Shown here piece after piece: positions 1 through 13,200 of a stretch of DNA of 64,000 nt. This DNA is from Sphaerolaimus hirsutus (lineage: Eukaryota > Nematoda > Chromadorea > Monhysterida > Sphaerolaimidae): the NCBI GenBank assembly GCA_964036195.1, contig OZ038451.1, positions 23,143,927-23,207,926 of the forward strand, written 5' to 3'. Within the stretch, counting starts at the first letter, position 1. Every line of letters begins with the position of its first letter. Both the position numbers and the translations under genes were made by a program. The notes beneath the pieces are model-generated. The model had not been told where the DNA came from. It ran no database searches and saw only the letters and a program-made list of their open reading frames with translations.

Positions 1-248
1 TGAAGTGGTTCTTGTGTTTGTATGTTTGTAGAATTTGTGGTTTAGGTGATGTTAGACGTGTGTGGGCTCGAGTTTTGTGGCATTTAATGATGACCATACT
101 GCTAGTTACTCCTGAGTGTAAAAGTGATTAAAACTTGATCTCTAGTCTGAAAATGCCGCCACACGACCACATATTGAGACCATATCCAATACCCACCCCA
201 CCAATCACAATTCACACATTTCATCAATACCCAACTTCCCTCATTCAG

Positions 249-3200
249 GCTGGCCCAACGCGGCCGCGTCCGGCGTGCAGCAACAACAACAGCAGCAGAT
301 CAACCTGAACCAACTGGCGCAGCAGCTCGCCTACGCCAACCCGGGCAACCCCGTCTCCATGCAGGACCCGACGGCTGTTTTTGCGGCCGCCCTGTCCAAT
401 CTTAGCCGCATGACGACTCCTAATCCGGCCGCTGTTACTTGTGAGTGAGGTTTTTGGGTGGCGCTGCGCATGGTAGTTCGCTAGCAGCAGTGAACTCCCA
501 TAAATACACATAAATCAGGTTTGAACGTATTTGAGTTCGCTTTTGTATCTTCGTCAACTGCAGCGACCATGTGCTCCTGTCTAGCTGAATAGGGTGTAAA
601 TAATATAGATTTCACAATCGGTTTGTAAATAATATACTCACGCGCAGCCTCCGCTTTCGGCGGAATGACGTTGGGCGCGCAAGGACTTCGCCAGCCCGGC
701 GGTCTGCAGATTGACGTTTGTTATAAAGTTTCCATACTTTCGAAACGTTAATTTAAACACGTAAATTGCAACACTTTTTGAAAACTTTCAGCCGAAATTG
801 GTGGCGGCCATCTCGAGCGCGTCGGCGATGCCCAACCCGTGGGGGTCAATTATGACGCCCGGCCTTCAAGGGAACCTGCCCACTGGACCGCCCACAGCAA
901 ATCGGTTAGCTGTGCATTTCATTTATGTGTCTATTGGCAGTGCGCACTCTAGTTTACCAAAAGCAGTAAACTCAAGATTGACTGCTCACAAATCGGCTTT
1001 GAACGTATTTAAGTTAAATTTCGAGTTTGCTTTTTAATCTTCAGTTGACGGATATTACAATGGAAACTCAAAATTAAACTGAAATACGTTCAAAGTTGAT
1101 TTGTGAGTACTCAACTTTGAGTTTACTGGTGTAATTAAAAGTTGTGTGTGCAATGACTTTGTGTTGGCAAGGTGCCACTGTCAGAGTGCTAGTTCGAGTT
1201 CGATGATGTTGTATATTTGCTACTTCTGAATTCTCAATGATTAGCAAACTTACTGAGAACTTGAACTTTAGACCTACTTTCCACTGCTGGTCAACTGGAT
1301 TGGTCATTTGGTCAACTGGTTAGTTGGAAACTGATAAATCGACATTGAACGCGTTTGAGCTTAGTTAAGGCTACCGTTAATAACTTGACGGGTAACAAAA
1401 ATGGTTCATTGTGGCGAACGTTGACCAAGCATTTGTAAGTTGCCGAAATTTTGGCTGTAAACTACTGTGCAGAGCCTAAAACCCACCGCTTGCTTCAGTT
1501 CATCAACCGGCAGCCCGGCGCCGATGAACGGCCGGTCGCCGCTGCCGCCGCAGATGGGCATGGGGCTGGCGCAGCGCGGCACGGCCGCCCAGATGGCCCA
1601 CAACCCCCTGGCCGCCCCCGGCATCCGCCCCAACATGGCCGCGGCGCCCGTGCACGATATATTCAGCGGCATGCAGCAGGACAGATCCGGTGTGTTGATG
1701 TGGTCGTGATTAGCGTTGGAAAATTGGGAATTTTGGGGAAATCAAATTTAATATTGATAAGATCGGTCAGAAAGCATATACATTCATTGACTCAAAAACA
1801 TCAATGTTTCTAAGAAATCTGCAATATAAAATATACATATATATATTTATCATATTTTTTTATAAAACACCAAAAATAAAATATACTTTTATCTCGAAAA
1901 AAAAACATAAATATAAAAAATATTTCATTTTCATTTCAAATATTTCATACTTTTAAAATAAATCTCCCAGGTATTTTTTTTCAATGCTTGTCTTGATCAT
2001 TATTGTGGAGCTGGTGTGGAGAGAGAAAATGTTTGTAGCTTTTCTCTCAGAAATTCGTCCGATCGGTACTATCGGGAGCAACGGCAGTGCCGGTTTGCTG
2101 CGCACTCCAGAAATGCAACAGATGACAGTGTTGTGAGTGAAATAACTGCGTTTTATCGTTTTTTAATCCTTTGGCGCCAAAAACTAGTTGACAATAGACA
2201 AGTCGTTAACTGGTAAATCTATTTTTAACATGTTTCAATTCATTATAATGCATACATTTTTGCCTCTCGCAACCAATGTTGTCATATAGACAAAAGTGAT
2301 TCTCCCGTGAACTACAACGCGTGTGAAACGGATTTTCAGTTGACCAGTGAATGATTGTCAACTGTGCTAGCCGTCCTCAACTCATTACATTCTGCTTTGA
2401 TGGTTTTTTCTTTGATAAAACATTCCTTCGCGTCACAGGCGTCGTTTCGGCACAGTCGGACAAGGGAACGGCCAGTTTAATTCGCCGCACGGCTTTTGTC
2501 TGGGTTTCGATACAGAAATTGTCGTGGCAGACACGAATAACCACCGGATTCAGGTAAATAATGTTGAGGAATCTTCGACTGCACACTTTTGGAAGTCGTT
2601 TTTCCTTTCCTATATATTTTCATATAATCAGACCATTATAGTATTTATCCCAAACCAACTATAGTTCGATAATAGTGGGTAACCCTTATCTGGACACAAT
2701 AAAACGCCCTTTGAAAAATAAAAACCTCGCAGGTGTTCTCCAAATCGGCAGAGTACCTGTTCCAGTTCGGCGTGGCCGGCAAGGCGGACGGTGAGCTGTG
2801 GTACCCCCGCAAAGTCGCCGTACTCACAAAAGATGGAGAGAGATTCTACGTGGTCTGCGATCGGGGCAACGAGCGCTCGCGCATGCAGATTTTCAGGACG
2901 AATGGGCAGTTTGTTAAGAAAATTGGTTGGTTTATTATTGAGGAGGGTTGGGTTGATTTTAATTTTTTTTACCAAGATTTTGAAAAGTAATTGCCATCCC
3001 TCTACACGGGCAGGCAATAGATCGTTTTTTAATTAAGATTAATCATTGTGTATTTTGTATAAAAAGACTTTTTTATTATAATTATAAAATTTTTCATAAT
3101 AGCCCAAAGTTGCTGTTCAGCGCGATTGGTTTATCTCTAAAATTGCTAATGTGTTAATCAGTCACAAAAATGTTGCCTTTTCATTTTTAAAATCAAACGT

Positions 3201-4661
3201 TGTTTGTCTCTAATTAGTTTTTGAACAAAAATTATATTTTAATAAACATGAAAAAAAACATTAAAAAATTCACCTAGCTCAGTAGTTCTTTCCCGATCAC
3301 CCCTCAACAATCCCCCCAACCCGCAGTGATCCGCTACGTGGACATAGTTGCCGGATTAGCAGTTGACGAAGACTCGAACATCGTCGCAGTTGACTCAGTC
3401 TCGCCCACGGTTTTCCGCATCGGCGTGGAGACTGGTCAACTCCTCAAATGGTTCGACTGTTCTAGTAATATGAAGGAGCCGAGCGACATTGCGGTCGCCC
3501 GCAGGGAGTATTATATATGCGATTTTAAGGTGGTTTTGGGTTTTGTTTTGATTGGGTGTTGGGCGGTGAGAAGATATCTGATCGAACTATATAGTTTTAA
3601 TACAAAATTGAATGACTACGCAAAAATATCGTAATGTCTTATGGACATTCAGCACCTTTTTGTATTATGGCAATTTGTTGATGTGGATAATGAAATGCGA
3701 TAATGAAATCGTCTTTAAAGCATGGCAAGGTTATCCTACATCGAATTACACAAGGGGCGAGAAATTCTTCCAAACTTTCTGTGGTCGACCTGTCTTTTTT
3801 TCAACAAAAAAATACAATTTTTGAGTATTCGGGCACAGCGTTCGCGGAACTGAATACTTTTGAATGTGGATCACAGTGTGCGAAACATCAATATTGACAT
3901 TTTCTTAGATCTTAAATATTCTTAAATCAAATATTGATACTTTCACGCTGAATTATATCGAAAATTCGAAAATAAAAATACGAAATTGAAGGAAAAAATT
4001 AAAAACAACAACATCAAACACCCCCCCCCCCCCCAGGGCCACTGCGTGTGCGTGTACTCTGCCGACGGGCAGCACCTGCGCACGGTGGGCAGCATGCGCC
4101 TGACCTCCTTCCCCAACGGCATCGACGTGTCCGACGCGGGCGACGTGCTCGTGGGCGATTCCCATGGCAATCGATTCCACGTGGTCGTGTTCCGCAGGGA
4201 TGGCACCCTGCAGGCGGAGTTTGAGTGTACTGATGTGAAGGTGGGTGGGATGGGGTTGGGTTTTTAGTGTAGGGATAGCACTAACTAGGGTCCAAACGGG
4301 ATCTGGAAAATTTGAAAAAATAACTCTTCCCGTGAGAAATCTGAATGAGTGCCACTTCTCTGGCATCCAAGTGGGTTTTAGACTTATTTCTAAAAATTGA
4401 TAGAAAAACCATGTATGCCAGAATTTTTGGTCCAAATCCCGAAAATTTTAAATACCAATCCCGATCCCGATAAGCAAGTTTAGTTTAGTTTAGTACACAG
4501 TTTAGTTTAGTACACAAGTGCAATTTGCCAACCAACAAAAAAAACCTTTTTCGCAGGTGTCTCGCTGCTGCGGCCTGCGCATCAACAACGAGGGCCACAT
4601 CGTGACGCTCGCCAAAAACAACCACTACGCGCTAATTATGAACACATTATTTGTGACCTGA
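249..4661 (+). CDS. brat: Brat/NCL-1-like NHL-repeat protein, 3' ten coding exons (5' end outside window)
   Basis: Ten exons with matching splice phases: 249-440, 648-715, 792-904, 1499-1689, 2051-2132, 2439-2553, 2733-2925, 3327-3529, 4037-4240, 4557-4661, giving about 487 residues before a TGA. The first five exons encode a low-complexity linker rich in Gln, Ala, Pro, Gly and Met (a polyQ run near 280-300). From exon 6 the protein is an NHL beta-propeller: [44 protein letters not shown] and [18 protein letters not shown] are recognisable blades. The end (KNNHYALIM) aligns by eye with Drosophila Brat and C. elegans NCL-1, cytoplasmic translational repressors whose propeller binds RNA. RING/B-box parts, if present, lie upstream of base 1. 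The blades are more diverged than in fly or worm, so a more distant TRIM-NHL paralogue is possible. The acceptor of exon 9 is preceded by an uninterrupted C run. Tail-to-tail with PHLPP. Confidence 0.85.
940..1375. repeat. intronic copy of the GAGTTTACC / TTTATCAG fold-back family
   Basis: This intron segment carries words such as TAGTTTACCAAA, CAAATCGGCTTTGAACG, GTTTACTGGTG and AACTGATAAATC that recur in both orientations at 6.2-6.6, 8.6-9.0, 21.66-21.84, 48.6-48.7, 55.1 and 59.04-59.17 kb. The two halves are imperfect inverted copies, as in a degraded fold-back MITE. Ends are not sharp. Confidence 0.5.
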
Positions 4662-6239
4662 AAAGCGCACTAATAGGTTGGTTTGAATGAAGGTTTTGCG
4701 TGCGATTTGCCTCTCGATGCGGCCGTTTTGATGGGCGGAGTTTTGTGCGGCGCTGCGGCCCTCCACACTTCGCGTTTCTTCTTCACTTCCTGGATAATTG
4801 TTATTATCATTTTATACATATAACTATTTTGTCCAGTCTCTAAATAGGCTCTTTTCATATACCTGAACCGCGTTGTGGGTGTTTGCCGAAAGATTTTTTC
4901 AGTTTTTTTTTGTGTGATGAGAGGATGCTATTTTTTAACCCCCCACCCCCTTCTGTGTTTCGATTCGCCCGGCTCATGGTGTTCGCAGCGAATCTGTGCA
5001 CCCCATTCCAAAAAGCGTCGATTTTTTTTCATCGTGATTTACATTTATCGAAAACCTTAGGAAAATGTAACTTGAAAAGTGCACTTGTCTATTTTGCACC
5101 CCCTATTGGGTGTACTCATAAGCAGGATTGTTTTGTGCAAATGGATGGGACAATCAAAGTATTTTTCTGTCATTTTTTTTTTCGTAACGGTATTTATGTC
5201 CTAGTTACTAAATATACATTTTATACACGTAGAATTTTGACGGTACTATTGCCAGCTGTATCCATGTGCTGTAATTACCCGATCTGCCAAACTGGGTGTA
5301 AGAACCCGGGAACAAAAAAATCCCATGTGTGGTCAACGTCTTGGGTTCTTCAATTATTTAAAAAAATAATAACAGATTTTTAATTGTCCAACATAGGGTG
5401 TAGAATTACATTTTTTTACAAAACTGTTTGAAAAATTAGGTGCCATCCGTAGTCTCGTCATCCATGACAGCACTGATCGGGTCTTTATGGGGTTTTCAGT
5501 TCTAAATGTTAGCTTACTTTTTAAACCCATTTTTTGTTTTATTGTTTGATCCGGTGATTTGATATAGGTTTTATTTACATAATTTTTTCAATCCCCGCTT
5601 CATTTTGCTCGTCATCTCAAAATTGGTTCAACATGTTTTGATGCGATATGCAAATCGTTTTTTCGTCATTTCTGGTATTTTTTGTTTTCCACAGTGATTT
5701 TTATATATTACCACGCTTTGCAGACGCGAAGAATTCAGTTTCTTTGCCTTTCCATATCAGTTTTGAGAGGAAAAAGTTCAGAAAACTACAAAAAAAACTT
5801 CATCACATGAATATTTTTGTGAACCCGTTACCTGATTACCTGGAACATTTTGTATTCTTGTCTTAGCTTATACGCTGTCGGGTGATATTTTCCATATTAT
5901 GTATAGAATCTATTTACATTCACTGGTATTTTTCTGGTGATGAGTGCACTCTCCTATTTTTATCCACAAAATAATAAGTGGTCAATGTGTTCATTTTGTC
6001 ATCAATTGTCACTTTACGTTGTTTTTTGTCAGTCGCCAGGTCAAGATTTCAATTGTTGTGTAATGACGTCAGTCTCTCACTACTGTGTTACCCCCATTGA
6101 TTTTGCTCTACCCCCACGGCGCACCGCATGTGTGAATGTGGATAAAATCATTTTCGACTTTTGTTGTCGATATTCGCTACTTGACAAATTGTTTATTACT
6201 GGTTAATTATTTTACTACGCGCGCAAAATAGTTGACAAG

Positions 6240-6605
6240 CGAAACTTCCAAAGCTGATAAATCTGCTTTGAACACATTTGTGTTTATCAGAATGGCCTCA
6301 CGCTAGTTTTCAGCGGAAATTTCGATAAGCACATAAACTTGCTATAAATGCATTTGAGTTCACCAGAATGAGGTGTCTGTCAACTACAGTTGACACAGAT
6401 CAAAAATAACACATTCTAGTAAACTCAAACGCGTTCAATGTTAACTTCTTTTTTTTGAAATTTCGGTTGAAAACTAGTGGTGTGTGTGTGGGCACATTGA
6501 GTAGTCAATCAACTAGTCGATGTAGAAATGATAATTTATGTCTATGATAAACTCAAATCTGTCTAAAATAGATTTATCGGTTTTGGAAATTTCGATTGTC
6601 AACTG
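6240..6605. repeat. GAGTTTACC / TTTATCAG fold-back element
   Basis: It contains CTGATAAATCTGCTTTGAAC, ACACATTTGTGTTTATCAG, GAGTTCACCAGAATG and the inverted counterparts GTAAACTCAAACGCG and GATTTATCGG, around a GTCAACTACAGTTGACA palindrome. The arrangement (arms about 60-80 bp, centre GTCAACTACNGTTGAC) matches the clearer copy at 59.04-59.17 kb. Confidence 0.6.
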
Positions 6606-8594
6606 ATGTACGTACAGGAAATTTTAAGTGATGTCACCGAAAACTGCCATGCGGTGCATTGTGGGCTAGTGGGGCGCCTATTTTCTGGAGTATTGTGTTT
6701 TGCAAGCTTTTTGCCTTCCACGTTCATGACTGTTGTCGGGATAGCAATCACTTGTAGTCTCGGTTTACTAGCAACTTTGTACAGCCCTATTTTTTTATCG
6801 CCTAAAGTACCTTTGATCATTTAAAAGAATCGTATTTCTCGTCGTTTTTGCCAATATATCTTGGTCTTGGTGCCTTGTTTCAGCCATATGTACTCTTCGT
6901 ATGGTATTACATATTTCAGTGTCTGGTGAAAATCATCGTTGAATCGTTTAGTCAACTGCATATGACACATTTTTGAGTTGACAGACTATCTCCAAACGAT
7001 AGTTTTTGTTCAAATCTCTATTATTTTTGATGAAATTTTCACGGAGGACACTGTACCTTTCGTTATTGCTCCCCGCCGAATCCAAATTTTTGTTGAAGCT
7101 TTTATTTTTTTTACATCAACATATACATCTACATATTTAGCTACGTTTTTTTTGTCTACATAGTACACACTATGGTCAGATTCGATGCACGCACGTTTCA
7201 ATATAATCATTTTTCTATTCGTTTCTACTCCCTATACAATTTGCGTTTACAGACGTCTGCTGGAACTGATTTTAATTGATGTCTTTCGAGATGATCGTTG
7301 ATTGCTGGTTTAGATCGTTTTTGGGTTCTTTGTAATTAGCCGCCATGTTTTTAATTGCTGGGTGGCGCCCCATTTACCATTTTTGTGGAAAATTCGAAAA
7401 AGTCTTCCACCCGCGCTGAAAACTGGCTGCTCCTTTTTTCGTTAGCACGTATTTACAGAGTTTTTTTTTCTATTTCATAACATAAATCGAAATGCATAGT
7501 CCCATATTCGTGTGTTATAAAGGGGTATTTTTGCTGAAACGAAGTGTGATCCTTTTTTATAAAAATACACTCCCTTTTGAGTGTTTCGGATTTTTATTTT
7601 GCTCTGTCGGTTGAAAAATGCCTGCCCATCATTCAAAGTTGTCATTTTTAAACTTTTTCAATATTTCTAACCCTGTTATTTCTATTTCACGTCAAACGAC
7701 TACTGCAAATTGTTTTACGTTGAGTGGCGGCAGTTTTTCAATAGACGAATACACTTTTCGTAGATAACTACCTATTTATTTACGTTTTTTGTTAAGTAAC
7801 ACTATTTACTTTCATACAAGGACGTATCCAGGGAGGCACGGCCGAGTCCGTATACAATTCACCCTCTGAAAAATTCCTGAGTACGTCCCTGCTTTCAGTA
7901 GGAAAAAACCCTGGGTGTTTTTCACCCAACAAAAAAATGTGAATTTCTGCTTTGCTCACCATTTTTGCACCCAAGCACTACATGTTATTTAGAATTTAAA
8001 AAACGTTTTTTTACGACCCCGTTTTTTAAAGCCTCCCAAAATATGGTAAAGGTTCATGCCGTTACAGTGATGTGTCATACTTCAGAAGCATGTTGAAGAA
8101 CATCGGTTTGATTTATGTACTACACTGACACATGGCTTATTATTGCGCACTAAATAGCATTGAAAATTTTCAGCTGTGACACTAGAAATGCCACAAAATC
8201 AATTAAAACAACCACCGATTTTCATTTGTCACCGAAAAATTCCACCTGCTTTAGAAAAGCAGTTTCAATGTTTGCATTTAAAAAACGCCGGTCATTTTTC
8301 TTTACAGCGTATGGAACATTCTCAGAAAACAATCTTCCCAAAAAAAACTTACTGTATAAATAGTAATGTGTTGCTTGTTTTCTGTTGAACGAAGTTCTTT
8401 AATTTTTTCATAATTTTTTTATACTGTAAGTTTGCTCAAAGTTAAGTCGATCGTAGATGTAACTGTTTTTGCCGAGGTTTGCAAATTTCATGGTAAAATA
8501 TATTTGGTCATTGCGGATCGCTTTTGCTTCCCTATTGTGTGGTTGTAATCTGTTTTCATGTTATTTACTGGGGTTTTGACGAATTAACATCAAA

Positions 8595-8965
8595 CAACGT
8601 TTTTAAAACAATTTCCAAAACTGATAAATCTGTTTAAACACGTTTTAATTCACTGCAGTTCATCATTTTCTATTCCTGTCAGCGGTAGTTGACGGACTCG
8701 TCCTGGTAAACTCAAGTACCTACTTCCACTGATTTATCAGTATCTAAGATTTTTGCTGAAAACACATTTCTACGGGACTGCTGTCTCCGACTACCGAGAA
8801 AAAAAATTACGGAAAACTGAAAGGTAAAAATTTTCAGCTGCCGGAAAACGGATTGCGAAAACATAAAAATTTGTCATGCGGAAAACGGAAAGTTGACACC
8901 GTAGACTGCGCGCGCTCTCGTAATCTAACAGCGTTGAAAACAGATTTATCAGTTGACGGATGGTC
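8595..8965. repeat. GAGTTTACC / TTTATCAG fold-back element, degraded
   Basis: CTGATAAATCTGTTTAAACAC at 8621, GTTGACGGACTCGTCCTGG near 8689, ACTGATTTATCAG near 8726 and GAAAACAGATTTATCAG near 8935 belong to the same dispersed family. The region looks like one degraded copy followed by part of a second. Confidence 0.5.
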
Positions 8966-9349
8966 AACTAGTGTGCGCACTGCCAATAGCAACAAGTGCC
9001 CAATTGAGAAATTCCGGAAGAAACTACGAGTGGGTCGTATACCTAAATTCATTGGATTCGCGTGCACTATTTATAGGTATCTGCTTGCCGACAAGCACAA
9101 TCACTCTTGTTCATTGTTCAATCAGTGAGTAATACTAATGTAATAGTACTTTATCTTGGAAAAAGTATAGTTTGATGTGATTTTGCTGTCATGACAACAG
9201 TGATTTTCTGCTTTTCTAAATGTAATTAGGTTTGCGTTTATGTTGTTAAATTTGTGGCGTATCATTTAGTGCAAGTTTCTTATCTTTTTTTTGTGCAACT
9301 CACCCAGCGATCCAGGAATTTGCATATGCAAACATTATTTGCACAGATG

Positions 9350-9761
9350 CATAGTTGTTAAAAGTTATTTACGTTTACTCGATAAATATATATATACTCG
9401 AGTACTGCGTAAATACGTTTGTTCCCTCCTGCAAAACTTATCGGTACTTACTAGCGTACTTGTTTAAAGTACGCGAGTACAGAAAACGGTTTTCAGGTAG
9501 GCTTTTTTAAACGGTTTTTCAAGGCATAAAGGAAAAGGAGAGAAAAGCTAAAAATGGGGACAAAATATCCAAATTAGCTTAAAATAGGCAAAAACACAAA
9601 GTAGAGTGTTGTGAGCAAAAATTTGGGCAAAATTTCTCAAAAATACCCACTTACATTTTCCGGGGACAAAAGTATTTTACTCAGTTTACTCATGAATCAA
9701 AGAAAAAAAAAATTTTACTACGTTTTACTTTCAAAAAACTTCAGTACTTTTAACAACTCTG
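9350..9761. mobile_element. hAT-like MITE, copy 1
   Basis: Terminal inverted repeats CATAGTTGTTAAAAG and CTTTTAACAACTCTG bound an AT-rich body with tracts such as TTTACTCGATAAATA and GAGTACTGCGTAAATACG. It matches the copies at 11425-11891, 24721-25327 and 61739-62209. The flanks (CACAGATG and CACAAGAC) share only part of an 8-bp duplication, so this copy is older or altered at its edge. There is no transposase. Confidence 0.75.
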
Positions 9762-10081
9762 CACAAGACAAAATAGGTAAACTATCATTTTGCAAATTCA
9801 CCTTTGCATACTTACAAACTTCGGATCGTGTGGGACACTGAGAAGCATTTGTAAGTGTAAATATATCTTTTATTATTTGCAACCATTGAAGTGTTTCACT
9901 TCAAGTAATTGAGGCCCATACGTATTTCTATTTCGTATTCCGGAAAGGGGTGTGTAGGAAATGTCTGATGTTAATTAAGTTTTTAATACTCTATGGTAAT
10001 ACTTTTTGTAAACTAAATAGCAACAAAACTGCACTGCACGCTTGGAATATTTTCTTGTATAATATATGTAATGTTTGCGAA

Positions 10082-10087
10082 AATAAA
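10082..10087 (+). terminator. candidate polyadenylation signal AATAAA (+)
   Basis: A canonical AATAAA lies in the gap between the two convergent genes. It could end a long NHL-gene transcript, but it is over 5 kb past the stop codon and such hexamers occur by chance in AT-rich DNA. Confidence 0.25.
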
Positions 10088-10295
10088 CTTGTATTTTAAT
10101 GGAGTTCGATCGAATTGAAGCACTAGTCTAAATGTTCGACTTGAAATACATATAGGTAAATACAAATACATATAAAAAACACACAAAAATTTGACTGCAC
10201 ACTAACTAACTGAAAGCATTCATCGAAGCCTGGGCACTAAAGCAAAAATCGCACAGATCATCATCACAAGTCACAACCCTCAATCGATCAGCCCC

Positions 10296-13200
10296 TCAAC
10301 CCAACTTCCCCCCTCCATGCTGCTCCCTCAGCTGCAGCTTGTGCATGAGAATGTGCCGCGCCGCCTCGAATCTCTGCCGACTGGCTTCCGCCGCCGCGGC
10401 GGACGACCGCGCTCTTCTACGCGTCGGCGTCGCTTCATTTGCAGTCGCGCCGCCGTTTGTGAGCGTTGACGTGGGTGAAGTGGGTGTGGAAGGCGTGTTG
10501 TAGACGCTGGAGCCGGCCGCGGGACTGGTCACGCTGACTTGCCAGGTGAGCGTGCTGGGTTGGGGATTTTGGGAGGGTATTTTTGTAGGTGAGGAAATTG
10601 TAGTAATTGATCGAACTTATACAATCAAGTAATACCAAATTGGGCACGATCTAATTGTCTTGACAAGCGGCACTCAACCGATGCCATTTAGGCGCTCCAC
10701 ACGGTGGTTGACGCTACTTTTTAGAAGTCGATTGAGTCAACTGTTTTAAGTATAACCATTTTTAATTTTTTACCTGTGTTGATTAAGAAATATTGAGAAG
10801 TCGATTGATGTAGAATGAAAGAAGGGGATTTTTTGGATACATATTGTAAATGGCTCAGAGTCAATTGAATTTTTGACCAGTTGACTCTGAGTTGACGCTA
10901 ATTTTGGCGTCAACTAGCGTGTGTGGGACCTTAGGGCCAATCCCAGGCCCTGTAAAATGTTCAGCGTCATGTTAAAGACCCTGTAAAATGTTAAAAGTCA
11001 TGTAAAATACCCTGGATAATGGTAAACACGATTGCATAACATTTGACAGGACCTTTTACATGACTTTTGACATTTTACAAGAGAATTTGACATTTTACAG
11101 TGTCTGCGACTGACACTCAGTTTCCACTGGCCAAGTAACTCACGTGGACTGCGACCTGCTAGTGCGAGTGCAGCTGCGATCGCTATCCGGCGACTCTTGC
11201 AGCTGGCGCGGCTCCAAGCCAAGTTCCTCCCTGTGCTTGCGTCGGCTGATCGTGGCGTAGAGCGACTGCGCCGCCGTGTTGTCCGTCTTGGTGCTGATCG
11301 AGCTGTTCGGCGAGATCGGCGTGTCCAATACGCGCCGCCGCGGCCGGCCCAGCGGCGGGACCTGGGTCGGTGAGAGGAAATTGATAAAAGTTTCCTGATA
11401 AAAATTACTTTGCCAGCTACCATCCATAGTTGTTAAAACATATTCACGTTTACTCCATAAATACGGATACTTGAGTACTGCGTAAATACGTTTACGTTTC
11501 CCCCTGAAAAAATACCAGTACTCACTTACTCGCATACTTTTTGAAAGTACGCGAGTACAGAAAACGTAATTCAAACAGGCTTTTTATTAGGCTTTTTCAA
11601 GACATAAATGGAAAAAGGGAGAGAAAAGCAAAAAATAGGGACACAATATCCGAAATAGCATAAACATTGGCAAAAACACGTTTACTAGCGAATTTGATGG
11701 TGAAAAAGTTCGAAAATTAGTGATTTTGAGCGAAAATTTGGGCAAAATTGCACAAAAATATCCACTTTTACGTTTTCAGGGGACAAAAGTAATTTACTCA
11801 CGTTTACTCATGAGTAAAAGTAAAAAATAAATACTTAAAAATAAATGAATACGTTTACTTTTGAAAAAGTTCAGTACTTTTAACAACTCTGCTACCATCT
11901 CACCGCGGCCATGGGTCTTTTCGGAGCCTCATAAAGCTTGTTCGGATCAAAATCACCGATCGCGGGCGGAATGTCCACGCTGAGCACGTTGACATGGTCC
12001 ATAGTACCGTGTGGGTCAAACGTGCCCGCATTTGCACTAGCCATGTCCAAAGTATCCAACGGCCTGGCTTGTGTGATTGCGTAAGCGTTGGTCGAGTTGA
12101 GAGGAGGCGGCGACACGCTTGGCAGCGGCGGCGGCGGCTCGGTCGCTTCTGATATCGCTGGTTCGGAGCCGCACTCGCTGCCGTCGCTCGTTTCTAGGCC
12201 GCCCTCCTGCGTGGGGAACTGCTGGAATTCTGGACATGTCACAGTAAAACCACTTTGCATTTTATTGGTGCCAATTATGCGCTCCGTCAAGTAACGATGT
12301 TAAATAAATTGGCAAGTGATACAAGGATGCAAGGAAAACTGAAGATAATGCTGGTCATATTTCTTATCATTTTTTAATTTTTAAACTTAAAAGTTTTCTG
12401 ACCACATACACCTTTCTTGTTAGTAGACAATGTTTACAATTTTTTTTATTTTTTGTTTACAATATTACAAACTGCCCAAAATTACAGCCAACTGCCCATG
12501 TGCCTGTAGTCATTTAGTGCCTATCTAATCTAGTCATCTAGCATCTAAACCCACTAGTCATGAAGACCTGTCAGTCATGTATTTATACTTGCTACTCATA
12601 TATACCCGCTAGTCATGTATGCCCCTAATTGGGGAGGTGCAGATAGCATGACTAGCAGGAGTGATTAGCATGGTACAGGGGATAAGCAGTAGCAGGTTTA
12701 CATGATTTATAGTAATACATGTAATAGCACGTGCACTGTGCATGTGCACTCACATTGTTTTCATAACTCCTTTAGTGACACTGCTCAAAAAATTGAAAAG
12801 CATAGATGACTAGCAGGCATAGATGAACAGCGGATAGAAATGCATGACAGACGGGTCTAAATGACTAACGAGTTTACACAACTGGCGGTTTACATAGATG
12901 ACTAGTAGGCCTACACTACTCTAACCCACCTCTTTCTCCAATTCTTTCATTTTCTTCTTATACTCGAAGTAATAATTGGGCTGTTCATCCACGGGTCCCC
13001 TCGGCTCGCTCATGGCATCATCAGAGGCTGCGCAGCTACTCCCCCTCTCAGCTGACATGTAGTAATGGAGGTCAGCCGCTACTGACATGGCTTGCTCTTT
13101 GGCCGTGCCGCTGCTTCGGCCCGGCTTGGCGCGCATTGTGAAGCGGGCGGGCGGCTGGCGCAAGAGCGGCCGTTGGTAGATTGCGGACGTTTGGGCCACT

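Larger units (their letters stand above)
4662..9349 (+). other. non-coding stretch downstream of the NHL gene (possible long 3' UTR plus repeats)
   Basis: No exon-like reading frame is visible on either strand. The sequence is AT-rich with T-runs. It contains two stretches of the dispersed TTTATCAG/GAGTTTACC inverted-repeat family (listed separately) and a short CAAGGACGTATCC repeat near 7818. Part of it may be the 3' UTR of the NHL gene, but I cannot place its end. Confidence 0.5.

Noticed and set aside
249..440. Minus-strand open frame at 245-511 as a gene
   Set aside because: It is antisense to a plus-strand exon with good splice sites and matching phase.
4883..5383. 166-codon plus-strand open frame
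   Set aside because: Phe/Cys/His-rich translation of T-rich non-coding DNA, without splice sites, domain or start context.
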